Shown piece by piece: positions 36,753 to 46,545 of a DNA stretch of 64,000 nt. Origin of the DNA: an uncultured Clostridia bacterium (GTDB taxonomy: Bacteria; Bacillota; Clostridia; Christensenellales; Borkfalkiaceae); NCBI GenBank assembly GCA_947632195.1, contig CANROE010000001.1, forward strand, positions 110,027-174,026, written 5' to 3'. A program made the translations under genes and the position numbers. The notes beneath the pieces were generated by a model. It ran no database searches. It was not told the origin of the DNA and saw only the letters and a program-made list of their open reading frames with translations. The first letter of the stretch is position 1. Each line of letters starts with the position of its first letter.

Positions 36753-36778
36753 AAAAAAGAGCCCCACGGGCTCTTCTT
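36753..36778 (-). terminator. Rho-independent terminator of pfkA
   Basis: AAGAGCCC-CAC-GGGCTCTT with T-tract on minus strand, just after pfkA stop. Confidence 0.75.
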
Positions 36779-36798
36779 TCGTAACTCATTTCGTTTCC

Positions 36799-37761
36799 TT
36801 ACATGGAGATCATCTGCAAAGTCTCGTACAGTTCGTAGTTGAACTTCTTTTTCATTGAGACCGCCTCGATGATGTCCATGTCGATGATCTCGTTTTTGTG
36901 GATGCCGACGACGCGGTTGCCGATACCGTCTTTGAGGAGCCGCACCGCCTTGTTGCCGAACTGCGCCGCGAGCATTCTGTCCGCCATGGAGGGCGAACCG
37001 CCCCGCTGGATGTGGCCGATGGTCGTCGCACGCACGCTGTATGTGGTGACTTCCTGCAATTTCTTGGCAAATTCGTCCGCGCTGCACGCACCCTCCGCCA
37101 CCACGATGATGTTGGAGTGCTTGCCGTTCGCACGGGAACGGTTGATCCGCATGACGATGTCGTCCATATCATAGGCGATCTCGGGAACGACGATGATCTC
37201 CGCGCCCGACGTAATGCCCGTATAGAGGGCGATGTCGCCGCAGTGGCGTCCCATGACTTCGACGACCGAGATACGCTCGTGGCTGTTCATCGTGTCGCGC
37301 AGCTTATTGATGACGTCGTTGCAGGTGTTGACCGCCGTGTCGAACCCCAGCGTATAGTCGGTATATTCGAGGTCGTTGTCGATGGTGCCGGGAATGCCGA
37401 TGGTGGGAATGCCGTAATCTTCGGTGAGGCACTTCGCGCCCCGAAAACTTCCGTCGCCGCCGATGACGACAAGCCCTTCGATCCCCCTCTTTTCAAGGGT
37501 CGCGACCGCTTGCTTTTGCCCCTCTTTCGTGAGCATTTCAAGGCATCTCGCCGTCCTCAGCTTGGTGCCGCCGCGCTGCACGATGTCGGAAACAGAGCGC
37601 ATTTCCATGGGCATCATCCGATCTTCGATGAGCCCCGCATAGCCGCGCTCGATCCCGTAGACCTCCATACCGTAATAAATCGCCGTTCTGACAACGGCAC
37701 GGATCGCCGCATTCATGCCGGGAGAGTCCCCGCCGCTTGTCAAAAGTCCGATCCTTCTCAT
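36799..37761 (-). CDS. pfkA: ATP-dependent 6-phosphofructokinase
   Basis: MRRIGLLTSGGDSPGMNAAIRAVVRTAIYYGMEVYGIERGYAGLI, GIPGTIDNDLEYTDYTLGFDTAVNT. Confidence 0.97.
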   Translation of the reverse strand: MRRIGLLTSGGDSPGMNAAIRAVVRTAIYYGMEVYGIERGYAGLIEDRMMPMEMRSVSDIVQRGGTKLRTARCLEMLTKEGQKQAVATLEKRGIEGLVVIGGDGSFRGAKCLTEDYGIPTIGIPGTIDNDLEYTDYTLGFDTAVNTCNDVINKLRDTMNSHERISVVEVMGRHCGDIALYTGITSGAEIIVVPEIAYDMDDIVMRINRSRANGKHSNIIVVAEGACSADEFAKKLQEVTTYSVRATTIGHIQRGGSPSMADRMLAAQFGNKAVRLLKDGIGNRVVGIHKNEIIDMDIIEAVSMKKKFNYELYETLQMISM

Positions 37762-37840
37762 AATCTCAATCCTCCTGCGTGATCATCAAGATATATTATA
37801 ACAGAAAAAAACCGAAAATCAAGTGGTTTGCAAATTTTTT

Positions 37841-40800
37841 TCACAAAAGTTTTACGCAGCGCTCGGGCAGGAAAGTTCTGACTTCGGCCAGAAAGGCGCG
37901 GGAGAGATCGACCCCGAATTCGTACCTTTTTCCGCCGTGCAGAATTTTTGCCGCCGTGTTCCCCGCGTACCCCGTGAGCGTATCCAGAAGCTCCTCGAAT
38001 TCCTCGTCCGAAAGCTCGCGCGCGTCCAGCCAAAAAGTCTGCCCGCCCTGCGGTTTCTCGGGTTCCTCCTTCGTCGGGACGAATTCCTCGATGGAGTCGA
38101 GCACGATGACGGGCAGCTTGTCGGGATCGATGCTGATCTTCCCCGCAACTTTGACAACGACGTCCTGCCGCAAGAAGCTGCGCGCCTTTTCGTAAATTTT
38201 GGGAAAGGCGAGACAGTCGATAGTGCCGTAGAGATCTTCGACGGTGACGAACGCCATGAGCGCGCCCCCCTTCGTGTTGATCTTTTTGATCCCCGAGACA
38301 AGTCCCCCCATCGTGGCGGGCTGGCCGTTCTTGATCTGGTGGTACGTCCTGTCCCCCGTCTCCTCGTCCTCTTCAAAGTCGGCGAGCATGCCGCAGTGGA
38401 AGGAACAGTTCGTGAAATATTTGGAAAACGGGCGGAACGGATGTCCGCTGACATACACCCCAAGGACGTCCTTTTCGCGGGAGAGAAGGTCGGCGGACGA
38501 CCATTCGGGAATATCGGGATATTCCGCCTCGGGCGCTTTCTCCTCCAAAAAGTCCCCAAAAAGAGACATCTGCGCGCCGCTCTTCTGCTTGTCCATGCCC
38601 GCGATGCGTTTCATGAGCTCTTCGTAAACCGCGCTGTACTGTGAACGGTATTTTCCGAAGGAATCGAACGCGCCGCCGAAGATGAGCGCCTCCACCATGC
38701 GTTTATTGACAAACTTGGTGCAGCGCATAAGGAAATCGGAAAAATCTTTGAACGGGCCGCTCTTGGCGCGCTCGGCGATGACTTCCTCCATCGCGCCGAT
38801 CCCCACGCCGCGCAGCGCGCACAGCCCGAACCGCACGCCGTTGCCCTCCACCGAGAAATAGGCCTTCGACCTGTTGACGTCGGGCGGGTACACCGCGATG
38901 TTCTTTTCCTTCATGTAGACGATGTACTTCGCGATCTCGTCGATCTTGGTGATACGGTTGTTGAGAACGCCCGCGAGGAATTCTTTGGGATAGTATTTTT
39001 TGAGATATGCCGTCTGGTAGGCGATGACGGCATACGCCGCCGCGTGCGATTTGTTGAAGGCGTAGCTTGCGAAACTCTCCATCTGTCCGAAGAGCTCGGC
39101 GGCGATCTCGGGGGCGATCCCGTGCGCGCCGCAGCCCGTGATGTTGCCGTAAATGGGGTTCCCGTCCTTGTCCTCGCCGACGACTTTATCGACGTCGCCG
39201 TAGATGAACTTGTCCTTTTGCGCCATCAGCTCGGAGAGGTGCTTTTTCGCCATCGCCCTTCTCACGAGATCCGCCTGTCCCAGCGAGTAGCCCGCAAGAT
39301 TCTGGAAGATCTGCATGACCTGCTCCTGGTAGATGATGACGCCGTACGTCTTTTCGAGAATGGGCTTCAAAAGGGGCGTGAGATAGGTAATGCTTGCGGG
39401 ATCGCTCCTGTTCTTTAAATAGGAAGGAATAAAGTCCATGGGCCCCGGGCGGTAGAGAGAGATCCCCGCGATGAGATCTTCGAGACAGTTGGGTTGGAGC
39501 TGTTTCATGAACCGCTTCATCCCCCCTTGTTCAAGCTGGAACACGGCGTCCGTGTCCCCCTCGCAGATGAGCGCATAGGCACCCGGGTCGTCGCAGTTTT
39601 GGTCGAATTCGATCTTTTTCCCGTAATCCTCGTAGATATAATCGAGGGTCTTTTTGATGTCGGTGAGGGTGGTGAGCGCCAAAAAGTCCATTTTGAGCAT
39701 GCCGATGGACTCCACCTCTTTCATGTCGAACTGCGTGGTGATGTCCTCGTCGTTGCGGGAGAGCGGGACGTTGTCCGCAATGCGCTTGCGGCAGATGACG
39801 ACCCCCGCCGCGTGCATGGAGGTGTTGCGGGGCATGCCTTCGAGCTTTAAGCCCATGTCGATGACCCGCTTTAAGTTTTCGTCGCTCTCGTAAATTTCGA
39901 TGAACTCGGAGTTGCGCTTTCCCTCCTGCTCGGTGAGCTTTTTGAGCGCCTCGCCGTGCTTGTCCTCGTCTCCCTCCGTCTCGGCGACCTTTCTCCTGCA
40001 CTTTTCGATGTCGAGCCCCAAAAGTTCGCGGATCGTCGATTTGCCGTCCATGAGCTTGGTGACGCGGTCGGTCTCCGAATAGGGCACCCGCATGACCCGC
40101 CCTACGTCCTTGATGACGGCGCGGGAGGCGAGCGTTCCGAAGGTGACGATCTGCGCCACGTTCTCTGGGTGGTAGCGCTGCCGTACATATTCGATCGTCT
40201 CCCCTCTCCGCTCGGTGCAGAAGTCGACGTCGAAGTCGGGCATGGAGACGCGGTCGGGGTTTAAGAACCGCTCGAAGAGAAGGTCGTATTTGAGCGGGTC
40301 GACGTTGGTAATGCCGATGGAGTATGCGACAATGCTCCCCACGCCCGAGCCTCTGCCCGGGCCAACGGGAATGTCGTGCTCGCGCGACCAGTTGATATAG
40401 TCCCAAACGATGAGGAAGTAATCGGCAAATCCCATCTTGATGATGATGGAAAGCTCGTATTCTACCCGCTTTTTGATCTCCTCCGTGATGACGGGGTAGC
40501 GCTTTGGAAGTCTCTCCCAGGTAAGGCGGGTCAAAAATTCGGGCGAGGGCGTGCCGTCGTCCGCCGTATAGAGCGGAATGAGGGACTTATCGTAAACGGG
40601 CGAGCCGTTCGGCTTTAAGTTGAACGGCGTGTCGGTATCGGACACCTTGTCGGCAATGACGCGGGTGTTGGAGATCGCCTGCGGGAGAGTGGGAAAGAGC
40701 GCAGCCATCTCGTCGCCCGATTTGAAATAGAACTCGTGCGTCTCCATCTTCATGCGGGCGGGATCGTCGAGGGTCTTTTTCATCTGGATGCACATGAGGA

Positions 40801-41443
40801 CGTCCTGCATCTCCCAATCCTCTTTGTGCAGATAGTGGACGTCGTTGGTGGCGACAAGCTGAATGCCCGTCTCCTCCGAGAGCCGTATCATGAGCGGCAA
40901 AATCTCCCGCTGTTCGGGAATGCCGTGGTTCTGGATCTCTATGTAAAAGTCCTCTCCGTAGATGTCCCGCATGGAGAGCACGAACTGTTTGGCGCCGTCG
41001 TAATCTCCCGCCATGAGAAGACGGGAAAGCCGCCCAGCAAGACAGGCGGAGAGGCAGATGACCCCCTCGGAGTGCTCTTTGAGCATTTTATAGTCGATAC
41101 GCGGGCGGTAGTAAAAGCCGTCCACAAAGGCGGCGGAATCCATTTGTACCAAATTTACATAGCCCGCCTTGTTCTTCGCAAGCAAAATAAGGTGATCAGC
41201 ATGCTGGCTGTTTTTCACCTTCATGTCGTCCACCACATAGAACTCGCACCCGATGATGTACTTGATCCCCCGCTTTTTGCACTCCTCGGCAAAGTAGAGG
41301 GAGGCGTACATGTTGCCGTGATCGGTCACCGCCACGGCGGAAATGCCGTTCTTTTCGCAATGCTCCACGAGCTCGTCCACCTTGACGGCGCCGTCGAGCA
41401 AGCTGTACTCCGTATGCAGATGTAAATGAACAAAATCGACCAT
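37841..41443 (-). CDS. dnaE: DNA polymerase III subunit alpha
   Basis: MVDFVHLHLHTEYSLLDGAVKVDELVEHCEKNGISAVAVTDHGNMY..., PDFDVDFCTERRGETIEYVRQRY. Confidence 0.97.
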   Translation of the reverse strand: MVDFVHLHLHTEYSLLDGAVKVDELVEHCEKNGISAVAVTDHGNMYASLYFAEECKKRGIKYIIGCEFYVVDDMKVKNSQHADHLILLAKNKAGYVNLVQMDSAAFVDGFYYRPRIDYKMLKEHSEGVICLSACLAGRLSRLLMAGDYDGAKQFVLSMRDIYGEDFYIEIQNHGIPEQREILPLMIRLSEETGIQLVATNDVHYLHKEDWEMQDVLMCIQMKKTLDDPARMKMETHEFYFKSGDEMAALFPTLPQAISNTRVIADKVSDTDTPFNLKPNGSPVYDKSLIPLYTADDGTPSPEFLTRLTWERLPKRYPVITEEIKKRVEYELSIIIKMGFADYFLIVWDYINWSREHDIPVGPGRGSGVGSIVAYSIGITNVDPLKYDLLFERFLNPDRVSMPDFDVDFCTERRGETIEYVRQRYHPENVAQIVTFGTLASRAVIKDVGRVMRVPYSETDRVTKLMDGKSTIRELLGLDIEKCRRKVAETEGDEDKHGEALKKLTEQEGKRNSEFIEIYESDENLKRVIDMGLKLEGMPRNTSMHAAGVVICRKRIADNVPLSRNDEDITTQFDMKEVESIGMLKMDFLALTTLTDIKKTLDYIYEDYGKKIEFDQNCDDPGAYALICEGDTDAVFQLEQGGMKRFMKQLQPNCLEDLIAGISLYRPGPMDFIPSYLKNRSDPASITYLTPLLKPILEKTYGVIIYQEQVMQIFQNLAGYSLGQADLVRRAMAKKHLSELMAQKDKFIYGDVDKVVGEDKDGNPIYGNITGCGAHGIAPEIAAELFGQMESFASYAFNKSHAAAYAVIAYQTAYLKKYYPKEFLAGVLNNRITKIDEIAKYIVYMKEKNIAVYPPDVNRSKAYFSVEGNGVRFGLCALRGVGIGAMEEVIAERAKSGPFKDFSDFLMRCTKFVNKRMVEALIFGGAFDSFGKYRSQYSAVYEELMKRIAGMDKQKSGAQMSLFGDFLEEKAPEAEYPDIPEWSSADLLSREKDVLGVYVSGHPFRPFSKYFTNCSFHCGMLADFEEDEETGDRTYHQIKNGQPATMGGLVSGIKKINTKGGALMAFVTVEDLYGTIDCLAFPKIYEKARSFLRQDVVVKVAGKISIDPDKLPVIVLDSIEEFVPTKEEPEKPQGGQTFWLDARELSDEEFEELLDTLTGYAGNTAAKILHGGKRYEFGVDLSRAFLAEVRTFLPERCVKLL

Positions 41444-41968
41444 AACAGTTCCCAAAATTCTTTTCTACGAAAAGAATTTTCGTGAGGGTCCTTGTCGTGG
41501 AAAGGCTTTACGGCGGAAGTGAATTCCGCCTACGCCGCTCGGCGTAAAATAGAACAAATTTTGCCTTGCCTTTCCTCGGCGTGATTTGAGAATAAGCACC
41601 CTGCTTGAATATTCTTTTCGCTTGATTGCAGTTTTTTTATTTTGTCGCTTGCCGTTTGCAGATGGAACAGCAGGGGCATGCGAAACGCCATTCCAAAATG
41701 TCATGTCGAGCGGAACGCAGTGAAGTCGAGACATCTCTACCTTAGTCTTCATAATGCAGAGATTTCTCGACAAGCTCGAAATGACAGTAAGAACACTTGG
41801 CTCTACCTCAATGGGTGGGCAAGAGGTAGAGATTTCTCCACTCTGCTCGCTTCGTTCACTTCGGTACTTCGCCTACGGCTCGTGCCGCCCTTAGGCAATA
41901 TAGAACGTTCGGGCGGGACGAAATGACAAATTAGGAAGATGGAATGAATAGAACCCCCTTCCCAGCGT

Positions 41969-42817
41969 TCAACCCTTCCTATAATACTCCATGAGTTTGC
42001 GGAAACGGTGGTTGAGGCAGGACTTCGTGATCCCCAGCGTTTCGGCAAGTTCGCTAAGGGAGAGCGCGGGATCGTTCAGCCGCGCCTGGGCCGCCTCGCG
42101 GAGCACTGCGGGCAGCTCGCCCAGCTTCCCCGACCGTTTGAGCGACGAAAAGGCGCGCACTTGCTCGACGCTCGCGATCGCCGCTCTGTCCGCATTGCCC
42201 GAGGAACAGTTGAGCGTGCGGTTTTCGTGGTTGTTCTCCTCCCGCTGCGCGGAAATTTCGTTGAACCGCGCGAGCGCGTTCTCCGCGCCCACGACCGAAA
42301 GAAAGTCCGAGATCGCCTCGCGGCTCTTGATGTAGACCACCGTGCGCTCCCCGCGCCCCGTGACGCCATAGACAAATTGCAACTCGTCCAAAATTTCCGA
42401 AAAACGCTCCGCACTTCCCGCCGCGAGCCCGAATTCGAGATGAAAACCCGTCTTTTTCCCCGCACGCGGAAGGGTGCAGCTGCCGCCGCCGAGAAAGGCG
42501 CCTTTGAGATAGGCGAGCCGTTCTTCCTCCGTCCGCTCCTCCCCGAGCCCGCATGCGCCGCTAAACAAAAAGGTGAGCTTGTCCCTGCCGTGCTTGGGAT
42601 CATACCCCGCCTCCGTCAAGGTCATCGCAGCGCCGATGTTCTCCGCGAGAGAGAGAAGGTATTCCGCCGTGTTCTCGCTCTCGATACAGAGAGAATATCC
42701 GCCCTCCTCCCTGCGGCCGCCCGCATCCAAAACGCCGCAAAAAAGCGCAATCCCCTCCTTACGCGACTGCGGGGCGCGCTTGACAAGCTCTTTTTTGATC
42801 TCCTGCGTGAAATTCAT
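41969..42817 (-). CDS. whiA: DNA-binding protein WhiA
   Basis: MNFTQEIKKELVKRAPQSRKEGIALFCGVLDAGGRREE..., RLNDPALSLSELAETLGITKSCLNHRFRKLMEYY. Confidence 0.94.
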   Translation of the reverse strand: MNFTQEIKKELVKRAPQSRKEGIALFCGVLDAGGRREEGGYSLCIESENTAEYLLSLAENIGAAMTLTEAGYDPKHGRDKLTFLFSGACGLGEERTEEERLAYLKGAFLGGGSCTLPRAGKKTGFHLEFGLAAGSAERFSEILDELQFVYGVTGRGERTVVYIKSREAISDFLSVVGAENALARFNEISAQREENNHENRTLNCSSGNADRAAIASVEQVRAFSSLKRSGKLGELPAVLREAAQARLNDPALSLSELAETLGITKSCLNHRFRKLMEYYRKG

Positions 42818-43590
42818 AAATTTCTTTTCTTATACTCCGCAAGGCGCAGCACAGGCATCCTTCCGTCGATGTTGTCAATGCGGTCGAGCGGTACGCCGAC
42901 GCGCATGATCTGCTCCTTTGCAAGCGCAATGTCGCCCAAACGCTTGGGAGAGTGAGCGTCCGAATTCACCAAAAAACGCGCGTCCGTCTTTTGCACGATG
43001 TCGCAGAGCTCGTCGTCCGTAAAGTGGGTCTTTTTGCCGCTGATTTCGAGATAGGTTCCGTAGTCCGCACAGCATTTTGCGACTTCGAGCGAATCGGCAA
43101 AACACTGGAAATTGATGTGGGTGAGCATGTCCACGGGGTTTTTCTTCACCGTGTTGATGTACGCCTTCGTCTGGTCTTTGACGATCTGCCCTTTGAGGTG
43201 AAGTCCCAAATTATAGCTCAAATATCCCCGCCAGCCGTTCCACCAATCCCGCCAGCTCTCGTGCGCGCTCATGACGTGAATGCCCGCAAGATAAATGTCG
43301 AACAGGGCAAAGTCGCTCTCTTTCAGCCCGCCCGTCCCCTCGCGGCCGAGAATGTTCTCCTCGATGCCGATGAGAATCTTGACGCCGTATTTCTTTTCCG
43401 CCTCCCCGATCTCTCTAAGGTAGCGCGGCATGACTTTGCGCCTCAACCCCATGACAAGCTGGGTATAGCCGTGCTCGGTAAGCGCAAACGCGGAGAGCCC
43501 GATCTCTTTTGCACGGGCCGCCTGCGCGTCTACCGTGCAATGCGCGTCCGAATATTTGGTATGTGCGTGTAAATCAGCTGTGAGTTTCAT
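42814..43590 (-). CDS. PHP-domain phosphoesterase (YcdX-like)
   Basis: MKLTADLHAHTKYSDAHCTVDAQAARAKEIGLSAFALTEHGY..., VNSDAHSPKRLGD. Confidence 0.9.
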   Translation of the reverse strand: MKLTADLHAHTKYSDAHCTVDAQAARAKEIGLSAFALTEHGYTQLVMGLRRKVMPRYLREIGEAEKKYGVKILIGIEENILGREGTGGLKESDFALFDIYLAGIHVMSAHESWRDWWNGWRGYLSYNLGLHLKGQIVKDQTKAYINTVKKNPVDMLTHINFQCFADSLEVAKCCADYGTYLEISGKKTHFTDDELCDIVQKTDARFLVNSDAHSPKRLGDIALAKEQIMRVGVPLDRIDNIDGRMPVLRLAEYKKRNL

Positions 43591-43622
43591 GCCTTTGTTC
43601 TCGGTAATGTTATGTAAAAAAT

Positions 43623-44504
43623 TCAAGGAATGCGACGAATCTCTTCGCGGAGCAAAATGCCCGTCTGCCGGTACACTTCCCGTTTGACAAGGTCGATGAG
43701 AGCGGCAACGTCCGCTGCGGAGCCGCCCTCGTTGAGGATAAAATTGCCGTGTTCTTCCGAAACGACCGCCCCGCCCACGCGCGCGCCCTTCAACCCGCAC
43801 CGCTCGACGAGCCGCCCGGCAAAGTCTCCCTTGGGGTTGACGAACACGCAGCCCATACTTCTGCCTTTGGGCAGGTGCGACCGTCTCTTGCGGAAAGATC
43901 CGAGCCGCTCCGAAATTTCTTGCAAAGAGGCTCTCCTCCCCTTTAAGTATGCGCCCGTAACGGCAATTCCGCTCTGAAAAACACTTGTTTTTTCCGAAAA
44001 AGCGCAATCGCGCACGGAAAAGGTCCTGATCTTTCCCCTTTCGACGCCGATCACGGTCACCGCGACGTCCGAAAAATGCTCTTCCGAAACGCCTGCGTTC
44101 ATCGTGATCCCTCCGCCGACCGTCATGGGAATACCCGTGAACGCCTCGAAACCGCCGAGCCCGTGCCCGCACGCAAAGCGGAGAAGGGCGCCGCCCGTGA
44201 CCCCCGCGCCCGCGAAGATCGTCTCCCCGTCCGCATAGAGCGTTTTCAGACGGTCGGAACGCACGACAACGCCTTCAAAGGGGTCGTCCGAGGGTAAAAC
44301 GTTCGCGCCCGCGCCCAAAAAACAGTGCGGCACGCCCTCGGCGCGGAGAAAGCAAAGCAGTTCCGCCATGCTCTCCGTATCCTGCGGCGAGGCGGCAAAG
44401 GCAGCGATCCCGCCGCAACCGATCGTGGTATGTGCAGAGAAAGAGAATCTCCTCTCCCAAACGACTTTCGGGAACCGCGCGGGCAGTTCCGTAAAATACG
44501 CCAC
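43623..44504 (-). CDS. murB: UDP-N-acetylenolpyruvoylglucosamine reductase
   Basis: NVLPSDDPFEGVVVRSDRLKTLYADGETIFAGAGVTGGALLRFACGHGLGGFEAFTGIPMTVGGGITMNAG. Confidence 0.95.
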   Translation of the reverse strand: MAYFTELPARFPKVVWERRFSFSAHTTIGCGGIAAFAASPQDTESMAELLCFLRAEGVPHCFLGAGANVLPSDDPFEGVVVRSDRLKTLYADGETIFAGAGVTGGALLRFACGHGLGGFEAFTGIPMTVGGGITMNAGVSEEHFSDVAVTVIGVERGKIRTFSVRDCAFSEKTSVFQSGIAVTGAYLKGRRASLQEISERLGSFRKRRSHLPKGRSMGCVFVNPKGDFAGRLVERCGLKGARVGGAVVSEEHGNFILNEGGSAADVAALIDLVKREVYRQTGILLREEIRRIP

Positions 44505-44543
44505 CTTAACCTCCTATTATTCTACCATACTTTGCCGCCGAAT

Positions 44544-45437
44544 TCAAATACTTTTCAAGTATTTTTCGAGATTTTTTCCGCTCTGCGCTCCGTCGAGCAG
44601 CGCCTGCCTCCCTTCCTCCGAAAGGAAAGCGCCAGTCGTGTACTCGGCGCATGTCTCCGCCAGCGGATACATGCCGAGCGACGCCAAACTTTCCTGAACG
44701 TCCCCCGAGAGCAGCTCCCCGAGAAAGGAGAGGCATTCCCCCTTCTTTTCGGCGGAAAGGATGGATATATATTGATAGAGATCGGAATAACGGTCGAGCG
44801 GCCTGTAATAGACTGCGGCGTTCCGCGCCTGAAAACGGCAAATATCCCGCTGGGTGCCGAGCAGATAGCGGTACTTGCCGTTCAAAAAGGCGGTATATGC
44901 GGTGAGCGAGGGAAGTTCTTCCCCCGTGATGCCGCCGAGCGCCGCCGCGACGCGGGGAAGATTGCTCCCGCCGCAGGAGATCGCGACCGTTCCCTCTCCG
45001 CCGAAATCGTCCGTCAGGGAAAAGAGATAATACCTTCCCGCGCACCAAGGGTATGCGAGGGTGTCGCCTCCCAGCTCGCCGCCCCCGAAGGAATAGGGCA
45101 ACGGCAGCGCCTGCTCCGCAAATTCCGAAAGCCCGATCCCGAAGGAGAGCATATCTGGGCGGTCGCCCTCCAAAAATGCCTGTTTCGCCCCTTCGGGCGT
45201 GAGCGAGAGGACCAAATAATACGTCCCGCCCGTTTTTTCCTCCGTCCTTCGCGCGACCGACTTTAAAAAAGCGGTGCGCGAGCCCTTGCCACCCTCGAAG
45301 GTGTCCACGTTCCATACCCGCACGACCCGCTGCGCGGGCGCCTCCCGCTCCTCCTCGGGATAAAAGGCACAGGCGAAAAACAGGGCGGCAGCAAGCAAAA
45401 ACGGCACTCCCGTTTTGATGATCTTACCCACTTTCAC
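44544..45437 (-). CDS. Secreted lipoprotein-like protein resembling an extracellular solute-binding protein
   Basis: Signal region VPFLLAAALFFACAF; 297 aa; RVWNVDTFEGGKGSRTAFLKSVARRTEEKTGG...DMLSFG pattern; no transporter genes nearby. Confidence 0.6.
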   Translation of the reverse strand: MKVGKIIKTGVPFLLAAALFFACAFYPEEEREAPAQRVVRVWNVDTFEGGKGSRTAFLKSVARRTEEKTGGTYYLVLSLTPEGAKQAFLEGDRPDMLSFGIGLSEFAEQALPLPYSFGGGELGGDTLAYPWCAGRYYLFSLTDDFGGEGTVAISCGGSNLPRVAAALGGITGEELPSLTAYTAFLNGKYRYLLGTQRDICRFQARNAAVYYRPLDRYSDLYQYISILSAEKKGECLSFLGELLSGDVQESLASLGMYPLAETCAEYTTGAFLSEEGRQALLDGAQSGKNLEKYLKSI

Positions 45438-45605
45438 AGCGTATTCTATGAAGAGCTCCCCCGAAAAATACGCAAAAATTTAAGGGGAAGTCTTGCGACC
45501 TCCCCTACGCGCTTCTGAATGACGGACTTCCGTCATCCAGAAACTCTATCTGAAAGCGGTTTCCCGCCAACAGACATCTTGCGCAACACCCATGATTTTA
45601 TGCGC

Positions 45606-45761
45606 TTATCTGCGCTTTTGATAGCTGTCGCAGCAAGTGCAGTGCTCGCAGTCGCAAGTGTTGCCCACATGGATCCTGTCCAGCTCGCAGTGCATGCCGT
45701 CCTGGTTGAACCGGCACTCGGTGACGCCGCAGGAAACGCCTCTGTTGATCTGATGTTCCAT
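45606..45761 (-). CDS. DUF1540 domain protein
   Basis: MEHQINRGVSCGVTECRFNQDGMHCELDRIHVGNTCDCEHCTCCDSYQKRR. Confidence 0.8.
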   Translation of the reverse strand: MEHQINRGVSCGVTECRFNQDGMHCELDRIHVGNTCDCEHCTCCDSYQKRR

Positions 45762-45815
45762 ATTGCCCTCCTTCCTCACTATTTTGCGCCGTTTTCCGAT
45801 TTTTATCGGAAAAGG

Positions 45816-45844
45816 TTGACAAAGCCGCGCCGCTTTGTTACAAT
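45816..45844 (+). promoter_or_regulatory. sigma-A-type promoter for rplI
   Basis: TTGACA - 17 bp - TACAAT. Confidence 0.8.
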
Positions 45845-45867
45845 ATACCAAAAGGAGAAAGTCATTT

Positions 45868-46311
45868 ATGAAAGTGATCCTCAAAGCGGACGTGAAAGGC
45901 AGCGGCAAAAAGGGAGATATTCTCGACGTCTCGGACGGCTATGCGAAAAATTTCCTTTTGAAAAAGGGACTTGCGGAGATCGCCACCTCTTCCGGTATCA
46001 ACGAGATCCAGCAAAAAAAGAAGGCGGATGAATTCCATAAGGCGGAAAACCTCAAAGCGCAAAGAGAACTTGCGGCAAAGCTCAACGGCGTGACGGTGCC
46101 CGTCTCCATCCGCGCGGGCGAAAACGGAAAAGTGTTCGGGTCCGTTACGACCGAAAAGATCGCCTCCGCGCTCTCGGAGCTCGGCTATGAGGTGGATAAA
46201 AAACGGATCGCAACCAAGGAGACCATCAAAAACGTGGGCGAATACGAGGCGGAAGTCAAATTCACCGAAGGCGTATCCGCTAAGATCAAAATCGTCGTTT
46301 CCCCTCTGTAA
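45868..46311 (+). CDS. rplI: 50S ribosomal protein L9
   Basis: MKVILKADVKGSGKKGDILDVSDGYAKNFLLKKGLAEIAT. Confidence 0.97.
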   Translation: MKVILKADVKGSGKKGDILDVSDGYAKNFLLKKGLAEIATSSGINEIQQKKKADEFHKAENLKAQRELAAKLNGVTVPVSIRAGENGKVFGSVTTEKIASALSELGYEVDKKRIATKETIKNVGEYEAEVKFTEGVSAKIKIVVSPL

Positions 46312-46326
46312 TGACACAACATTTTG

Positions 46327-46356
46327 AAAAGGCGCCTATTTTGGGCGCCTTTTTTC
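46327..46356 (+). terminator. Rho-independent terminator of rplI
   Basis: AAAAGGCGCC ... GGCGCCTTTTTT. Confidence 0.85.
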
Positions 46357-46374
46357 TTTGATTTTTGGCGGTTT

Positions 46375-46405
46375 GCATAGTACTATGTCTGACATAATAC
46401 TATGC
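46375..46405 (+). repeat. Palindrome-family copy 5, most complete copy, downstream of rplI
   Basis: GCATAGTACTATGTC T GACATAATACTATGC; one mismatched pair over 15-bp arms. Confidence 0.9.
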
Positions 46406-46545
46406 TTACGGGCTTATATGCACTGCCTTTTGCAGAAAAAAGCGGCACAGCCGAAACTGTGCCGCTCTCCCCCGCTCTCCCTATTTGGCACTGACGGGAA
46501 GAGTTTGTGGGGAAGCTGAAATTCCGTATTCAACCAACCTTACGG

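Noticed and set aside
43591-44172. N-terminal extension of the PHP ORF
   Set aside because: Antiparallel/out-of-frame reading through murB; PHP proteins start at MKLTADLHAHTKYSD.
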